A stretch of DNA of 64,000 bases from Proteles cristata cristata. Lineage: Eukaryota > Chordata > Mammalia > Carnivora > Hyaenidae. The translations under genes were made by a program, and so were the position numbers. Where the stretch lies: assembly GCA_017311185.1 (NCBI GenBank), contig JAESUZ010003395.1, positions 1,302,001 through 1,366,000 on the forward strand, given 5' to 3'. Numbering within the stretch: position 1 is the stretch's first letter; every line of letters begins with the position of its first letter. This document shows, one piece after another, positions 42,672-54,026 of this stretch. The notes under the pieces are model-generated. The model did no database searches. It was given only the letters and a program-made list of their open reading frames with translations, and was not told where the DNA came from.

Positions 42672-43663
42672 AACCCCACTAAACCATTGATCTAATTAGG
42701 GTTCTTTCCATTGCAAAACCAATTACTCAAAATTTAAATTATCTACCCATTGATAGTATTACACATGCTTCTGATTTTTTTCCTTTTATTACTCTGTGTC
42801 ATCCAGTGTTTTTACAATCAAGTATGTTGCATTTGTCATCAGAAAAATATTAGTAATATAAAGTTGTTGTCTAGTTGTTTTGTCACTGATGTAATAGATA
42901 CTCTGATATTCTAAAATTCTAAATCTTCTCACTAACTTCTCAATTCACACTGGTTTCATCTTCCCAAGATTTCTCTTCTTCAAATCTTCATACAGTCCTT
43001 CAACTTTCAATTTGTACTCTGAAGAGCTATTATGTAAAACTGGTTTCCCAGCCTTTCTTTGCAAAGTCTCACCCACTCACATCCAATATATAGATGCTCT
43101 GAAGACAAGTACTGTGGGTGTCGCTTACAATTTAGACGATCAGCTTCTACCCAGGAAATGCACTTATTCCAGTATTCCAGTATGCATGTATAGTACAAAG
43201 TGCATTGTGTTGCTTGTGTTTAACATTGTTTGTTAGTATCATTAACAACATAGTAATGTTATTAATAGCATTGTCAGAAACAACAGCAATCACCAAGATA
43301 ACAGCCTTAACAACAGTGGCATTTACAGTATGCCATTATATTAATTATCACAATGGATCTGACAGGCTGCTCAGAAGAATTCACATTAGTGAATAGTTTA
43401 TGATTTTAAACTCAAGAGGAAAACTAGAAGCTACATCAATCCTAATATGCCCCTGTCTGCATGCACCTCCCACTTTTTCTAAGTTAGTTTATCTTTTCCT
43501 CTTTGTTTTTCTATTACCAAACCAAATTTGTTAATGGAATTAAATAAGTTGTTAGCTCTGTAATAAAAGAATATGACAAAGAATGCGTTTTTTTTTTTTC
43601 TCCATGATTTGATCAGTGTCATTTGGTCTAGATACAAGTAGTTCATCAGAAGGGAATGTTCAT
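42672..43663. other. Single-copy DNA
   Basis: Nothing recognised. The opposing small frames near 43007-43236 have no features of a gene. Confidence 0.4.
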
Positions 43664-43796
43664 GGGGCACCTGGGTGGCTTAGTTGATTAAGTGTCTGAC
43701 TCTTGATGTCAGCTCAGGTCTTGATCTTAGGGTCATGAGTTCAAGCTCTGTATTGGGCTCCACGTTGAGTGCGGAGCCTACTTATTGAAAAAAAAT
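43664..43796 (+). mobile_element. Short older CAN-SINE, sense
   Basis: GGGGCACCTGGGTGGCTTAG, GATCTTAGGGTCATGAGTTC, GGGCTCCACGTTGAGTGCGG and a short poly(A); no CT block. Target duplication GGGAATGTTCAT (43652-43663) and GGGAATATTCAT (43797-43808). Confidence 0.93.
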
Positions 43797-43808
43797 GGGA
43801 ATATTCAT

Positions 43809-44340
43809 ACTCAACAAGGGGAAGCCTTGAAAGGCAAGAGACTCTTGCAAATTTAATATTATAAATATAATTCAGTTGAGAAAATATTTTCTTCTGTTGG
43901 AGAAAATAATGGCCTGTCACCTGAAAGCTAGTTTTTTAATTTTGCAGCCTGAACATTAGTAGTGGGATAAAAGTCCTTATCAGTGGAATGTCGTCCTGAT
44001 CTAAATAGTAGAACTGAACTTGACAAAGGAATTTTACTCCTTTTATGTAAATTAAAAGGTGATTGTAGTTTATGAAATCAACTTCTAATCCTGATTCTGA
44101 AAGCTTCTTCATTTACCCATCAGTAATGTACTTATTAATTTCTGTGGCACTGGACAGATAGGAATACGCAGTAATTAAAGTGTCCTAGTGATTAGAGGTT
44201 CCTAGAAAGCATGAAGTTATCTGGTTGATTATTTACAAATCTGGTTACCATAGAGGCAGTTGTCTTTACTCTTTCTTATCAGATAATTATTAGATCAAAA
44301 TAAACACATTTTATCAGCTGACTTTTTTGATGGTCTGCTA
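43809..44340. other. Single-copy AT-rich DNA, nothing recognised
   Basis: No repeat or exon seen. Confidence 0.35.
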
Positions 44341-44360
44341 TTCAACTAGCTGCTGCTGCT

Positions 44361-44454
44361 TTTTTTTTTTTTTTTTTAAACTGAGCTCTGTGCCCAATGT
44401 AGGGCTTGAACTCAAGAGTTGCATTCACTACCAACTGAGCTAGCCAGACGCCCC
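44361..44454 (-). mobile_element. Short older CAN-SINE, antisense
   Basis: T17 tail, then GAGCTCTGTGCCCAATGTAG, GGCTTGAACTCAAGAGTTGC, CAACTGAGCTAGCCAGACGC. Target duplication TCAACTAG (44342-44349 and 44455-44462). About 94 bp, so internally shortened. Confidence 0.9.
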
Positions 44455-44462
44455 TCAACTAG

Positions 44463-45111
44463 TTTGTCTCAGAAGCCTGTATCACTGATGACCTTTTGAA
44501 GGCAACGAGTATGTGATACTAAATGCTAGAAATAATTAGGGTTAAGCAGCAGTCTAAAGTACATGACACATAGTCATTTCTAATCTCTAATAGGATAATC
44601 TTATTTTGTATTTGTTTTTAGTGTCATAAGTTAAAGTTGGTTAAATAAACTTTATTTGTATTGCTAGATTTTTGTTTCTAGTTGTGTCCATATTTACTTG
44701 TTTTTCGTTGTGTCTATATTAACTTATTTAAAGTATAATATATAATTGCATTGGATTTGTTGAAGATACTTAACCTAGGGCTAACTCCTATCATGGCTAA
44801 TTTGTAACACCTGGTTAGTGAGGCAAATGACCTTTATCTCAGATCTTAGGAACTAAGTAAGATTGGGCATATTTAATAGTGTGCTTGAGTTAAAAAAAAA
44901 AAAAAAAAAAAAGTACTTAGATAACTAAAGCACAAATGCAGGTTGTTGGTCAAATCAATATGCAAGAGTTGTATCCAGCTCGAATGCTTTTCAGGCAAGA
45001 TCGCTGTCAATAGTCATGGGCCTTATATGAAAGGAGAAACAGTCGCTGATAAGTTAAAATAAGTCATTCTTCTGAATCTATTAAAAGTAAATGGTGAAGA
45101 GGCTCTTTATT
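44463..45111. other. Single-copy AT-rich DNA with a 21-A run
   Basis: Uninterrupted A-run at about 44892-44912 without an attached SINE body. Otherwise nothing recognised. Confidence 0.45.
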
Positions 45112-45127
45112 AGACACTTCTAAAATT

Positions 45128-45329
45128 GTTTTTAATGTTTATTTTTGAAGGAGAGACAGAGTGCGAGCTGGGGAGGAGGGATAGGGAGAGACGGAGTCGT
45201 GAAATCCAAAGCAGGCTCCAGTCTCTGAGCTGTCATCACAGAGCCCGATGCGGGGCTCGAACTCAAACTGTGAGATCATGACCTGAGCCGAAGTCAGACA
45301 CCCAACCAACTGAGACACCCAGACGCCCC
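45128..45329 (-). mobile_element. CAN-SINE, antisense
   Basis: Right end GAGACACCCAGACGCCCC, GATCATGACCTGAGCCGAAG, TGAGCTGTCATCACAGAGCC and a TTAATGTTTATTTTTGAAGG tail. Flanks AGACACTTCTAA (45112-45123) and AGACATTTTTAA (45330-45341) are a probable target duplication. Confidence 0.94.
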
Positions 45330-45608
45330 AGACATTTTTAATAAAAGTGAGTAGCTTTTGGAAAATTCCAAAGGAAATATGCACATAGCATTAGATGGAA
45401 AGCACATTATAGATGGCTGTGCTGACTTCACTGATTCAGGGAAGGCAAAATGTTAACAGAAACCATCATCTCAAGTCAAACGTTAAGGCCGAGTAGTTAG
45501 TGCTTGAACAGAAAAAATATTTTTAGACTTACTCTTGTTAATTTTCACCTCTTTATTGGGGAGACTCAGGAATCATAGTGATGCTACTCTTCCTTAGAGT
45601 ATTAGTGG

Positions 45609-45820
45609 GGGGCACCTGGATGGCTCAGTCAGTTAAATGTCCGATTCTTGGTTTCTGCTCAGATCATGATCTCACAGTTCGTGAGTTCAAGCCCTCCTTT
45701 GGGCTCTGCACTGACAGCATGGAGCCTGCTGGGGATTCTGTCTCCCTCTTTCTGTCCCTCCCCTGCTTGTTTTCTGTCTCTCTCTTTCTCTCTCTAAAAT
45801 AAATAAAAAATATTAAAAAT
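45609..45820 (+). mobile_element. CAN-SINE, sense
   Basis: GGGGCACCTGGATGGCTCAG, TTGGTTTCTGCTCAGATCAT, CACTGACAGCATGGAGCCTG, GGGGATTCTGTCTCCCTC and an AAATAAATAAAAAATATTAA tail. It has the ACAGCATGGAGCC body seen also at 23487, a second felid body type. Confidence 0.94.
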
Positions 45821-47334
45821 AATATTAGGGGAATTTGAGCCTTAGGTATGTTCACATGTCTCTCCCAGGATGACAGAACTGGGCTAAGAACTCAGGTGTC
45901 CCCCTTCCAGTTCTGATCTTCACCCATTATTTCACACAGCATCTAACATTTCTGTGGAACCTCTGTTTGTGTTTGTTCCATTAAAGCACTTTGCTGACTA
46001 TGGGGATTCAAAAGAGGAAATGAAAAGTGGAGTTGTGTTAAGTGAATATGAGGGACAGCATTGTGCATTCACTTTGGTCTAAAAGTCTTGAATTTATGGC
46101 AAGGGACTTTGATAATTCTAATGAATACTAACCCCTTCTCTCTTTGAAACTTGTTTTCATGATGTGTAATAGAATGTTTTTTGAGACCTCCTCTTTTGAG
46201 AGAAAACCCAGATTCTCCCCAAATCCTCTAAAACCTTTCTCTCAGTGTTTGGTCACTGCTATTGAGTAAAATGGACTGCCGTCCAGAGAATTGGGCAGAT
46301 GTTAAAGACTTTTGTGGTCCCCACCAGCCAGGGGGTTCCTCTGTTATTTCCCGGCTGCTTGGCACGTTCCCGTGACATACAACAAACTTCCATTATGAAG
46401 GATCATATGATGAGTCAACAAGCATGTGAAAGATAGCAACCAAATGGTTACTCCCAATTACATGAAAAATTACTATAATCACCCCTGCTGTAACACCCGT
46501 CTGTTGGCAAAGTGGTTGATCCCCTTGAAAAGCTTTAAAAGAAGGCCCAGCACATTAAATAAAAACCTCAGTTCTGTGTGTAATCGTAAAAATTAACACT
46601 GTCACTTTAAAAAAAATCTAATTGGTGTCCTAAAGGGAAACCTACTAGGCTATGTAAAGTAGCTATTATGAAAATGTTTAGCCTTTGGAATGTATTTCAG
46701 ACAGCGTTTGTGTTGCCAGATTTGTCAGCCAAAAATTCACTAAGCAGATTTGTGAGGGGTTGAGGCCATAATCTGTAAAAAAGACATTGGCATAGAGATT
46801 AAAGATCAAGAGAATTATATAGGCTTGTTACCATATGCCAAGATTCCTTTTTAAAAATAAGTTTATTTATTGTGTGGGCTGTACCCAGAAGCAAGAGCTA
46901 TCTTTGTTTGGTATTTAAAACAGTAGCATTTCCTGCTGGGGAAGGAACAAAACTGTTTCATTCACACGCTTGTGTGTGGTGCTAGTGGTGGTTGGGATGG
47001 GGCAGGAATGTTTCTGATGTTCCTCCCCTCGGTTCCTTTCTCTGTTTCTACAGTGTACATCTTGTATCAGAGCGCCAGATGAAAAATCCAGGGAAGGAGA
47101 GCCGTTGAATCCATTGTCACAATCTTCCCGGGTGGCTGCCGTGGCAGCTGGCTGGACACTTCCAGCTTTCAGGGAAACATGTCCCCAACACAGAGGATAC
47201 ACATTTCGCAATCAGGCTTCTCTTGTCCTGCCACGGGGGATAGAGTCTCATCTATGAAGTTCCCACTACGCAGGCTTCCATTGGAAGCATCAGTGACCAA
47301 AAATGGCTGAGCGTGGGACTTCTGGGTTCCTGCT
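45821..47334. other. Single-copy DNA
   Basis: A weak antisense MIR-like piece may lie at 45875-45930 (GAACTGGGCTAAGAACTCAG). The GC-richer part 47000-47200 shows minus-strand open frames (46915-47211, 98 codons) without recognisable features. Confidence 0.4.
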
Positions 47335-47460
47335 CTAGCCTTCTGACAGCCTTGCTGTGTGGCTCTGAGCAAGTCGTGAAATCACTCTGAATTCCTCTTT
47401 CCTTAATAAGGGTATGAATTGGGTGGTCTCTGAGGAGCCTTGCCCTTTAAAATTCTGTGC
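47335..47460 (+). mobile_element. MIR fragment, sense
   Basis: GCTGTGTGGCTCTGAGCAAG, TCGTGAAATCACTCTGAATT and CCTTAATAAGGGTATGAATT match the MIR core (GCTGTGTGACCTTGGGCAAGTCACTTAACCTC ... GTAAAATGGGG). Confidence 0.65.
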
Positions 47461-47484
47461 ATCTGTAAAGAATCCCATCTCCTT

Positions 47485-47692
47485 GGGGCGCCTGAGTGGC
47501 TTAGTCCTCCGACTTTCGACTTTCGCTTAGGTCATGGTCTCGCGGTTCGTGGGTTCGGGCCCCGCTTCGGGCTCTGTGCTGACTGCCAGCTCAGAGCCTG
47601 GAGCCTGTTTCAGTCTGTGACTCTCTCTCTCTCTGACCCTCCCCTGCTCACGCTGTCTCTCTCTCTCTCTCTCTCTCCAAAAAAAAAAAAAA
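47485..47692 (+). mobile_element. CAN-SINE, sense, TTTCGCTTAGG subfamily, rearranged head
   Basis: GGGGCGCCTGAGTGGCTTAG then TCCTCCGACTTTCGACTTTC: the CGGTTAAGCG segment is missing and GACTTTC is repeated. The rest is standard (GACTGCCAGCTCAGAGCC, TTTCAGTCTGTGACTC, (CT)n, A16). Perfect target duplication AAGAATCCCATCTCCT (47468-47483 and 47693-47708). Confidence 0.96.
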
Positions 47693-47708
47693 AAGAATCC
47701 CATCTCCT

Positions 47709-50700
47709 GTAGGTTGCAGCCTATCCAGGTGCAGCAGGAAAACGTGCATTTACGTATTGCTGTAATAGATGCTTCACCATTTAATAGAATGGCTGAGTGC
47801 TTCACCGGTACGATTGGTGTGAAAGCATTGTGCTAGAAAAAGCAGGAAAATAGCAAGTGTCTCTCTGAAGTTCCAGTAAGTCATATATGAAGATGCTTTT
47901 CCTAGAGTTGTGTACACTGGGGCAGTTTGGGGTATTTATGACAGCCGAATGTAGTAATGACATCCTGGCACATTTACACTTTTGAGATAATCGTGGATGG
48001 AACTCATGGTAACACTTCATAATTTTAACAGTGTTTTAATAAAGAAGGCCTAGCTCATAGATGACTCAGGGACACACACAAAAAATATTTTACCTATATG
48101 GAAAGGGAATCACATACAATTTTCGTGGAAACTTTCAAAGGTGCTTACACTAAAGCTTTTCCATGCCACTTATAAATTATATCTTCATCATACAAATGAA
48201 ATACTGCTCAAAGAACCGCTGACTGAGAGAAGTAGCAAGCAGTTTTTCCCAGACTTTATTCAGTATTCACATCCAATCACATTGGTAAACATAAATACAT
48301 CACAGAAGTTATTCAAACACTCACAAGTTATCTATATAAAGACAAACTACCATATAAACTCGCCTCCCCCCTCCCCCCCCCGTTTCTCCTTTTCATTTTG
48401 CACCCTGTACATTAGCTGTGAAATTCATCTTTTTTTGGCGGGGAAACAAATTAATTATAGAGCCGTCCATTAATTATAGAGCCGTCCTGGCTCCACCCAT
48501 AATTTTCCACATTTTCTTGAGACCAAGTCTGCCACATTGAAACAAAGTTAATGGCAAGCAGAAATTCCAGAAGTATCCGAAAGGGGTTTTAAGTCTGATA
48601 CTTTGATTCCTGACCTGAGAAGAAAGCAGATTCCCTACCGGGCTAGAGTCCTGGGTCTTTAGGAGCCAGACTTGTCGTTCTTCGATATAGCAGGAAACGG
48701 AGGGATGGATACCTGTGAGATGTTTTCATGCACACATAGACACTAGGGGGTGTCCAAGGACTAAATGTGTTTCTCCTTCTCTTCAGATTTGTCTCGTCAG
48801 TACTCCTAGGTCCAGCTACTTAAAGTCCGGGAGCTGAGGGAAAATCTATCCAATTAATTCCTGTCTTGTGCTGAAATGAATAATGTGGGGTCAGTTTCAT
48901 CATCAGGCCCCGATTCCCTTGGATCTCTGGCAGCAATTGTAATCTCAGGGTTCAGAGCCAGGGACCATCCCATAATATAAGCTACAGGTGATGGGGAGCA
49001 AGGTGCTCTGTTACCAAATGCTCTTTATCGCTGTGTTTGCCAGAATTTATGTGTACTTGAAAAGGGGTCACCTATTTTTCTTTTCTTCAGTTAGTCTCAG
49101 TTTTGGTCGGTCCACTCTGAACTGGATGCAGGAGCATTGTGAGAAAGTAGAGCTTTGCCTTCTCATTCTTGTGGGATCTGGTTTGTTTTACAATGTAGAT
49201 TATTTGTTGATTATTACCTATTAGAAACCATTTGCCCTTGCTGTTGTAGACATCTTCAGGCCTTTGGGCATGGGTCTCTTTATGAATACCTATTACTTCT
49301 TAATTATGATGGTTTAATAAGATACGTCTTTCATTTTCATCTCCTACCTCTCTTCTCCTGTGATTCTTCTCCCTTCACTATTGGTCCCTAAGGGCATGTT
49401 ACTGGCTCCTTTTCTTTATCGCTCCCATCTTCTCTTCGCCCCTCCTGGCGAATTAAAAAAATAAATAGAATGCATTTTAAGGATGACAACAGTAATAGTA
49501 ATAATAAAGTCAGGAATTGCTTTCCAGCTAAATGCACTGATTGGAAGTGCCTATTGAAAATAGCATAAACCTAATTGAAGTAGTCAACCCCTCCCATACA
49601 GGTCATTCTGTGCTCTATTAAAATGAAGGTAAAACAAAGCTTGTGACATTTCTGCATTTCCCAGACTCACTTTTCCTAAGACATATCAATAGTATTGACA
49701 ATAGTATTGCATTGTGTTCCCCAGTGACCTGGGCTGTCATCTTATGGTCCTGGATAATTCTTTCATAATGAAACCTTATTGTATCCTGTCCCTGTAACAG
49801 TCAACAGAAAAATAATTATGTTTCAGTGTGTAAGATTTGAAAATTTGAAACAAATCAAAATTGTAGCAATTAGCCTAGAATACTGATCATTTAGATAATG
49901 TGAATACTCAGCACCACGTGTTGTACCTGTTAAAGATGTTAATACATTTCCTAAACTTAAGAAAGTAAATAAATTGCTAAGGAAATGTCTAATGTGAAAT
50001 TATCAACAGAGTTGGGATTATATCTAAAGATGTGTTATTTCATTGCATTTTGAACAGTTTAAGTACACTCCTCAAGAATCATTAGTGGGGTTCTAAGCTT
50101 TATTACTAAAGTCTCTTGTATTAGACAGAACTGACTATCAGATTTGATGGCAAAGCAGTAGCAGCTGGGAAACTGCTCTTTCTCTCCCCTCTCATTTCCC
50201 AAACAATGTTTGCACTGATTAATACTATGCAACAAGACATGACGCAGAGATTGTGTTGGCATTGTGTTCTGATGACCCCACACATTGTGTGTGCTCCGTG
50301 GTTCCTTTTGCTGTTCATAGTTATACGGGTTTATCAGAAATTACATGTCAGGCTCCCGATGAGTGTAATTGTATACTGATTGTGTATAGTTTTTTAAACC
50401 TCATTATTAGCCTTGTATGCAAACCAAATAAAAGGAAAGTTTAAAAAAGGAAAAGGAAAATAGCCTCCACCGGACGTCATGTCAGAGCCCAGGTGTTTGA
50501 GCCTGGATGCAGGGGGGAGGGGGAAAACAAAATGTTCTCTCGGGGACATCTGCTGCAGCCATGTGCTTGAAAAAGGCCCTAATGAACGCAGGGGAAGGCG
50601 CAGAGTGGCTAGGGTGTTGGGGGAGAGCTCTGTGGCTCTGCTTTCTTTTTTGCTCTGTTCTCCTTGCATGCACGATTCATTTAATAACAAGGCAGGAGGA

Positions 50701-53075
50701 CACTGAGGGATGTAGCATGCGTGTCCTCATTCATGTCAACTTTCATTAATTGGTGCCCCCATGGCAATTTCTCTGAGTTTTGACCCTTTCCCTTAAAATC
50801 ACTCTTTTAACAGAAAAACAAAAACAAAAACACCTCGACTCTGTAGCCACAAAGTCAGGGAGAAGTAGACACAGGAAGAGTGATGAAATGAACAGTGCTT
50901 TCTTTCCCGTCCCAGGGCTCTGCCCTTCTGCCCATTTACACCTGAGCATTTGTTGGACATTTCTAAGACTGTTACTACCCCGAGTGTGCATTCTTTGGAT
51001 TCACAAGCAGGAATCTCAGCAGGGAATGTTGAAGTATTACATACCAAGGATGAGGGCAATTAGAATTAGACTTGTCTCTAATGTGGGAAGTACTTAGTTC
51101 TCTTTTAAAAACCTTTAATCGTATACAGTGGTTCAGTACACAGATGTTAGCACCAGTGTGAGGGCTCTCTAATTGTAATTTAAGTTATCCCTGCCTAAGG
51201 GCTCCCAATCAAATTATTAGACTGTTGCAGTGAGTCTGTGGCTCTTGGTTGCACCTTGCAAGGGGGTATTTTCTGGAATGATGAGAAACCGTGGTTTCTC
51301 CTGGGAAGCAAATGTACCATTATGGACTTATTAGGTCCTTGATTAGATCCACAGCTGATAAGTGAGTAGACTTTTCAAGAGAAAATATTGCAGTTTATTT
51401 CAGTCTGCCTTATTCAGCCATTGGGTTGTGGAAAAGAAGTAAATGAAATAGAACTAAAGGAAATATGTGTGCAATTTTCTTAAAAGTGGTGGTAAATTTA
51501 TTAATCAATTTTTATAATTGCCATTCCCCCTTTAGGCATTGGAGGTAGAGACTCTTTAAATGTGTTTTGTTGCGTTCCCCCCAGTGCCCAGACGAGCTTC
51601 CTATTGGCAGTTTTCTGACTGGGCTGCCAAGGATTAAAGAGTCAAAACATTTGGAGTGACAATTAATTAATTAAGAGGTCCTAGAAAGTTAACCTCTCAA
51701 GTTTCTTTCCTGAAATTCATGTTTATCTGATTTGCTGTAATAAGTGACTTGCTATTGAACTAGTTTTACATACTTTAATTTGAAGATAATTATAGTACTA
51801 TAATTCATATTTCAGATGCACATTAACTTTTCAAAAGATATCCAGCTAGCTACTTCTACCTAGCATTATGCTTATTTTAGTAAAGTATAACCCGAAGAAT
51901 AATTGACTGGTTGTAGTAATATCTTTTAAGTCTTTCTATTACTAGGCGTTTATTTGATTTTAATTGTGGAACCATTGGTCATATTGAGTTCATTTCCTGT
52001 TCATGTTGATTTCATGAGTCTCTCCATTAGTATTCAATTGCACAGTAATTAGTCATTAGTTCACCGTGATGTCTTCAAGCATGTGTACACTTATATTCTC
52101 ATTTTCTACTCAGTTTCTGCAGTCGTATTTGAATTCTCTCTTTCTTAAAGAGACGAAGGCCACAATAAGGAAGATAAAATGCTAGATCATGAATTTATTA
52201 GACTAAATATTTTGCCAAAAAGATCCCAGTTAAGGTATGCAAACCTTGATGCATTGAAAATGAAATAAATGGCAACTGTCTAACCATAATACTGAAGTTA
52301 CTGAGATGTCAAAGCCTGGGATCTGAAGCATTTATGATCAGAGGCTAGATAGAAGCTATTTAGCGAAACTTCAGGATGGCGCTTGACCCCAGTATGCACC
52401 TGGCTAATTCTGATTAGAGCATCTTCAATTTCTGAAGAAAGGTCACATTCCCAACTTGTTACTAAGCTCTAATAATGTATGGGATATTGCCATTTTAACT
52501 AACTGTTTGGCTTTTCAGATTTATTTTCCTTTACAAGAGAAAGAGTTCTTTAAAAATATGTTATCAGTAGTTTCATTATTTTCAAATTTGCTGTGTTTTT
52601 AGCACATTTTATCTACCATTCGTTTAGCTTGTATGAAAAGTAAATATGTCATCTGTCATAGTCTGTCACAAGCTCATAATTTAAATCCATTAGAAAATTA
52701 TCCCTGCTTTTTATTTGAACTGATTTCACATTGTTGTCCTAATTAAATTGGAATCTTATATCATTTAAATGTTAGACTTGAGAATGAAATTATTCTTATT
52801 CGGTGATAATGGTGGTCTTCTTCACGGAGCCTCAGATACTGCTTTCAGGTTATTTGAGTCAATGTTCAAGAAGCCATAACGCTGGTACAGGTTCCCCATT
52901 AACATTTACTCCTTATACAAAAGGAGGAGCAAAAGAAATGGGGTCCTCAAGATAGAGTCTCTTCTCTATCCTCTATCTAAGGATAGCTTACTCCTCTGTC
53001 CAGTTTTTTCATTGTCCAAAGGTAGTTTCATTCTTACAGCTAAGCAAAAATATTTTGCTCAGTAGCATGCATAAA
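47709..53075. other. 5.4 kb SINE-free single-copy DNA
   Basis: No SINE, LINE or LTR recognised. Contains the 19-bp tandem duplication at 48450-48487, a C-rich run CCCCCCTCCCCCCCCC near 48365-48381, an AAAAAC microrepeat at about 50815-50832, and a GC-richer block at 50460-51100 with overlapping open frames on both strands and none with a recognisable domain. Candidate regulatory DNA by inference only. Confidence 0.45.
48450..48487 (+). repeat. Perfect 19-bp tandem duplication
   Basis: ATTAATTATAGAGCCGTCC occurs twice back to back (48450-48468 and 48469-48487) without mismatch. Confidence 0.95.
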
Positions 53076-53076
53076 T

Positions 53077-53235
53077 GCTTCTCAAATTTTAGTGTGCATA
53101 TGCATCTCTTGGGGACCCTGTTAAAACACAGAGTCTGACTCAATAGCTTTGGGATGGCTTCAAGATACTGCATTGCTCATAAGTTCCCAGGTGAAGCAGA
53201 GGCAGCTGGTCCATGCTTTTCACTTTGTGTAGCTA
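53077..53235. mobile_element. MER20-like hAT-Charlie fragment
   Basis: GCTTCTCAAATTTTAGTGTG, CATATGCATCTCTTGGGGAC, CTGTTAAAACACAGAGTCTG, ACTGCATTGCTCATAAGTTC and CCAGGTGAAGCAGAGGCAGC match the MER20 sequence in order (TTCTCAAACTTTAGYGTGCATCAGAATCACC ... TTAAAACACAGATTGCTGGG ... AAGTTCCCAGGTGATGCTGATGCTGC). Confidence 0.85.
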
Positions 53236-53356
53236 GAGTGTTAACGGGATGAATCAGAATTAATATCTTTCCATCCAGCCCTTTTTGAGAATTGAAAAAT
53301 CATTCTCAAATTTTAGAAGTAATAATGCCAGTTGTTACTTTGACTTAAAATTTTTT

Positions 53357-53560
53357 GGGGCGTCTGGGTGGCTCAGTCAGTTGGGCGTCCGACTTCAGCT
53401 CAGGTCATGATCTCACAGTTGGTGGGTTCGAGCCCTACATCGGGCTTTGTGCTGACAGCTCAGACCCTGGAGCCTGTTTCGGATTCTGTCTCCCTCTCTC
53501 TCACCCTCCCCTGCTCATACTGTCTGTCTGTCTGTCTGTCTCTCAAAAATTAAAAACTAT
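53357..53560 (+). mobile_element. CAN-SINE, sense
   Basis: GGGGCGTCTGGGTGGCTCAG, CGTCCGACTTCAGCTCAGGT, GCTGACAGCTCAGACCCTGG, TTTCGGATTCTGTCTCCC and a (TCTG)n stretch at 53519-53538. The A tail is short and mixed, and no clear target duplication was found. Confidence 0.94.
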
Positions 53561-53779
53561 AAAAAACATTTGCTAGGGTACTGCTTATTTATTGATTTAA
53601 GTGATAACATCTATATTTGATCCCTTTAGAAGTAAGTGGCTTTTGAGAGAGGAATATGTGTAGCTTCAAATTCACCCTCCTGACTTAAACATACCCGTTG
53701 GAGTATGTTTTTTCACATAATTAAACTTAATATTTAGAAGTTAGTGGAAGGCATGTTATTTCCACATCTTTTTTATATT
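53561..53779. other. Short single-copy spacer
   Basis: Nothing recognised between two SINEs. Confidence 0.35.
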
Positions 53780-53792
53780 AAAATTATCTTTA

Positions 53793-54026
53793 GGGGCACC
53801 TGGGTGGCTCAGTCGTTTAAGCATCCGACTTTAGCTCTCAGGTCATGATCTCATGGTTCATAGGTTCGAGCCCTGCGTTGGGCTCTGTGCTGACAGCTAG
53901 CTCAGAGCCTGGAGCCTGTTTTGGATTCTGTGTCTCCCTCTGTCTCTGACCCTCCCCTGCTCCTGCTGTCTCTCTCTCTCTCTCCCTCTCTCCCTCTCTC
54001 TCTCTCTTAGAAATAAAACATTTAAA
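53793..54026 (+). mobile_element. CAN-SINE, sense
   Basis: GGGGCACCTGGGTGGCTCAG, GACAGCTAGCTCAGAGCCTG, GGATTCTGTGTCTCCC, long (CT)n at 53971-54007 and AGAAATAAAACATTTAAAAA tail. Target ATTATCTTTA / ATAATCTTTA flanks it (53782-53791 and about 54029-54038). Last SINE of the window: none follows for almost 10 kb. Confidence 0.95.

Noticed and set aside
44892..44912. A21 run as a SINE or pseudogene tail
   Set aside because: No SINE body upstream; likely a simple expanded A-run.
45875..45930. Possible antisense MIR end
   Set aside because: Only about 40 bp of weak similarity to the GGGATTCGAACCCAGG region.
50394..51097. Cluster of 60-105 codon frames on both strands
   Set aside because: Mutually overlapping frames on both strands cannot all be genes and none shows a recognisable feature; kept only as a composition finding.
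3887..54026. tRNA-like A and B boxes in the SINE heads
   Set aside because: They are the tRNA-derived promoter of the SINEs. No intact tRNA cloverleaf with a CCA-ready acceptor was seen.
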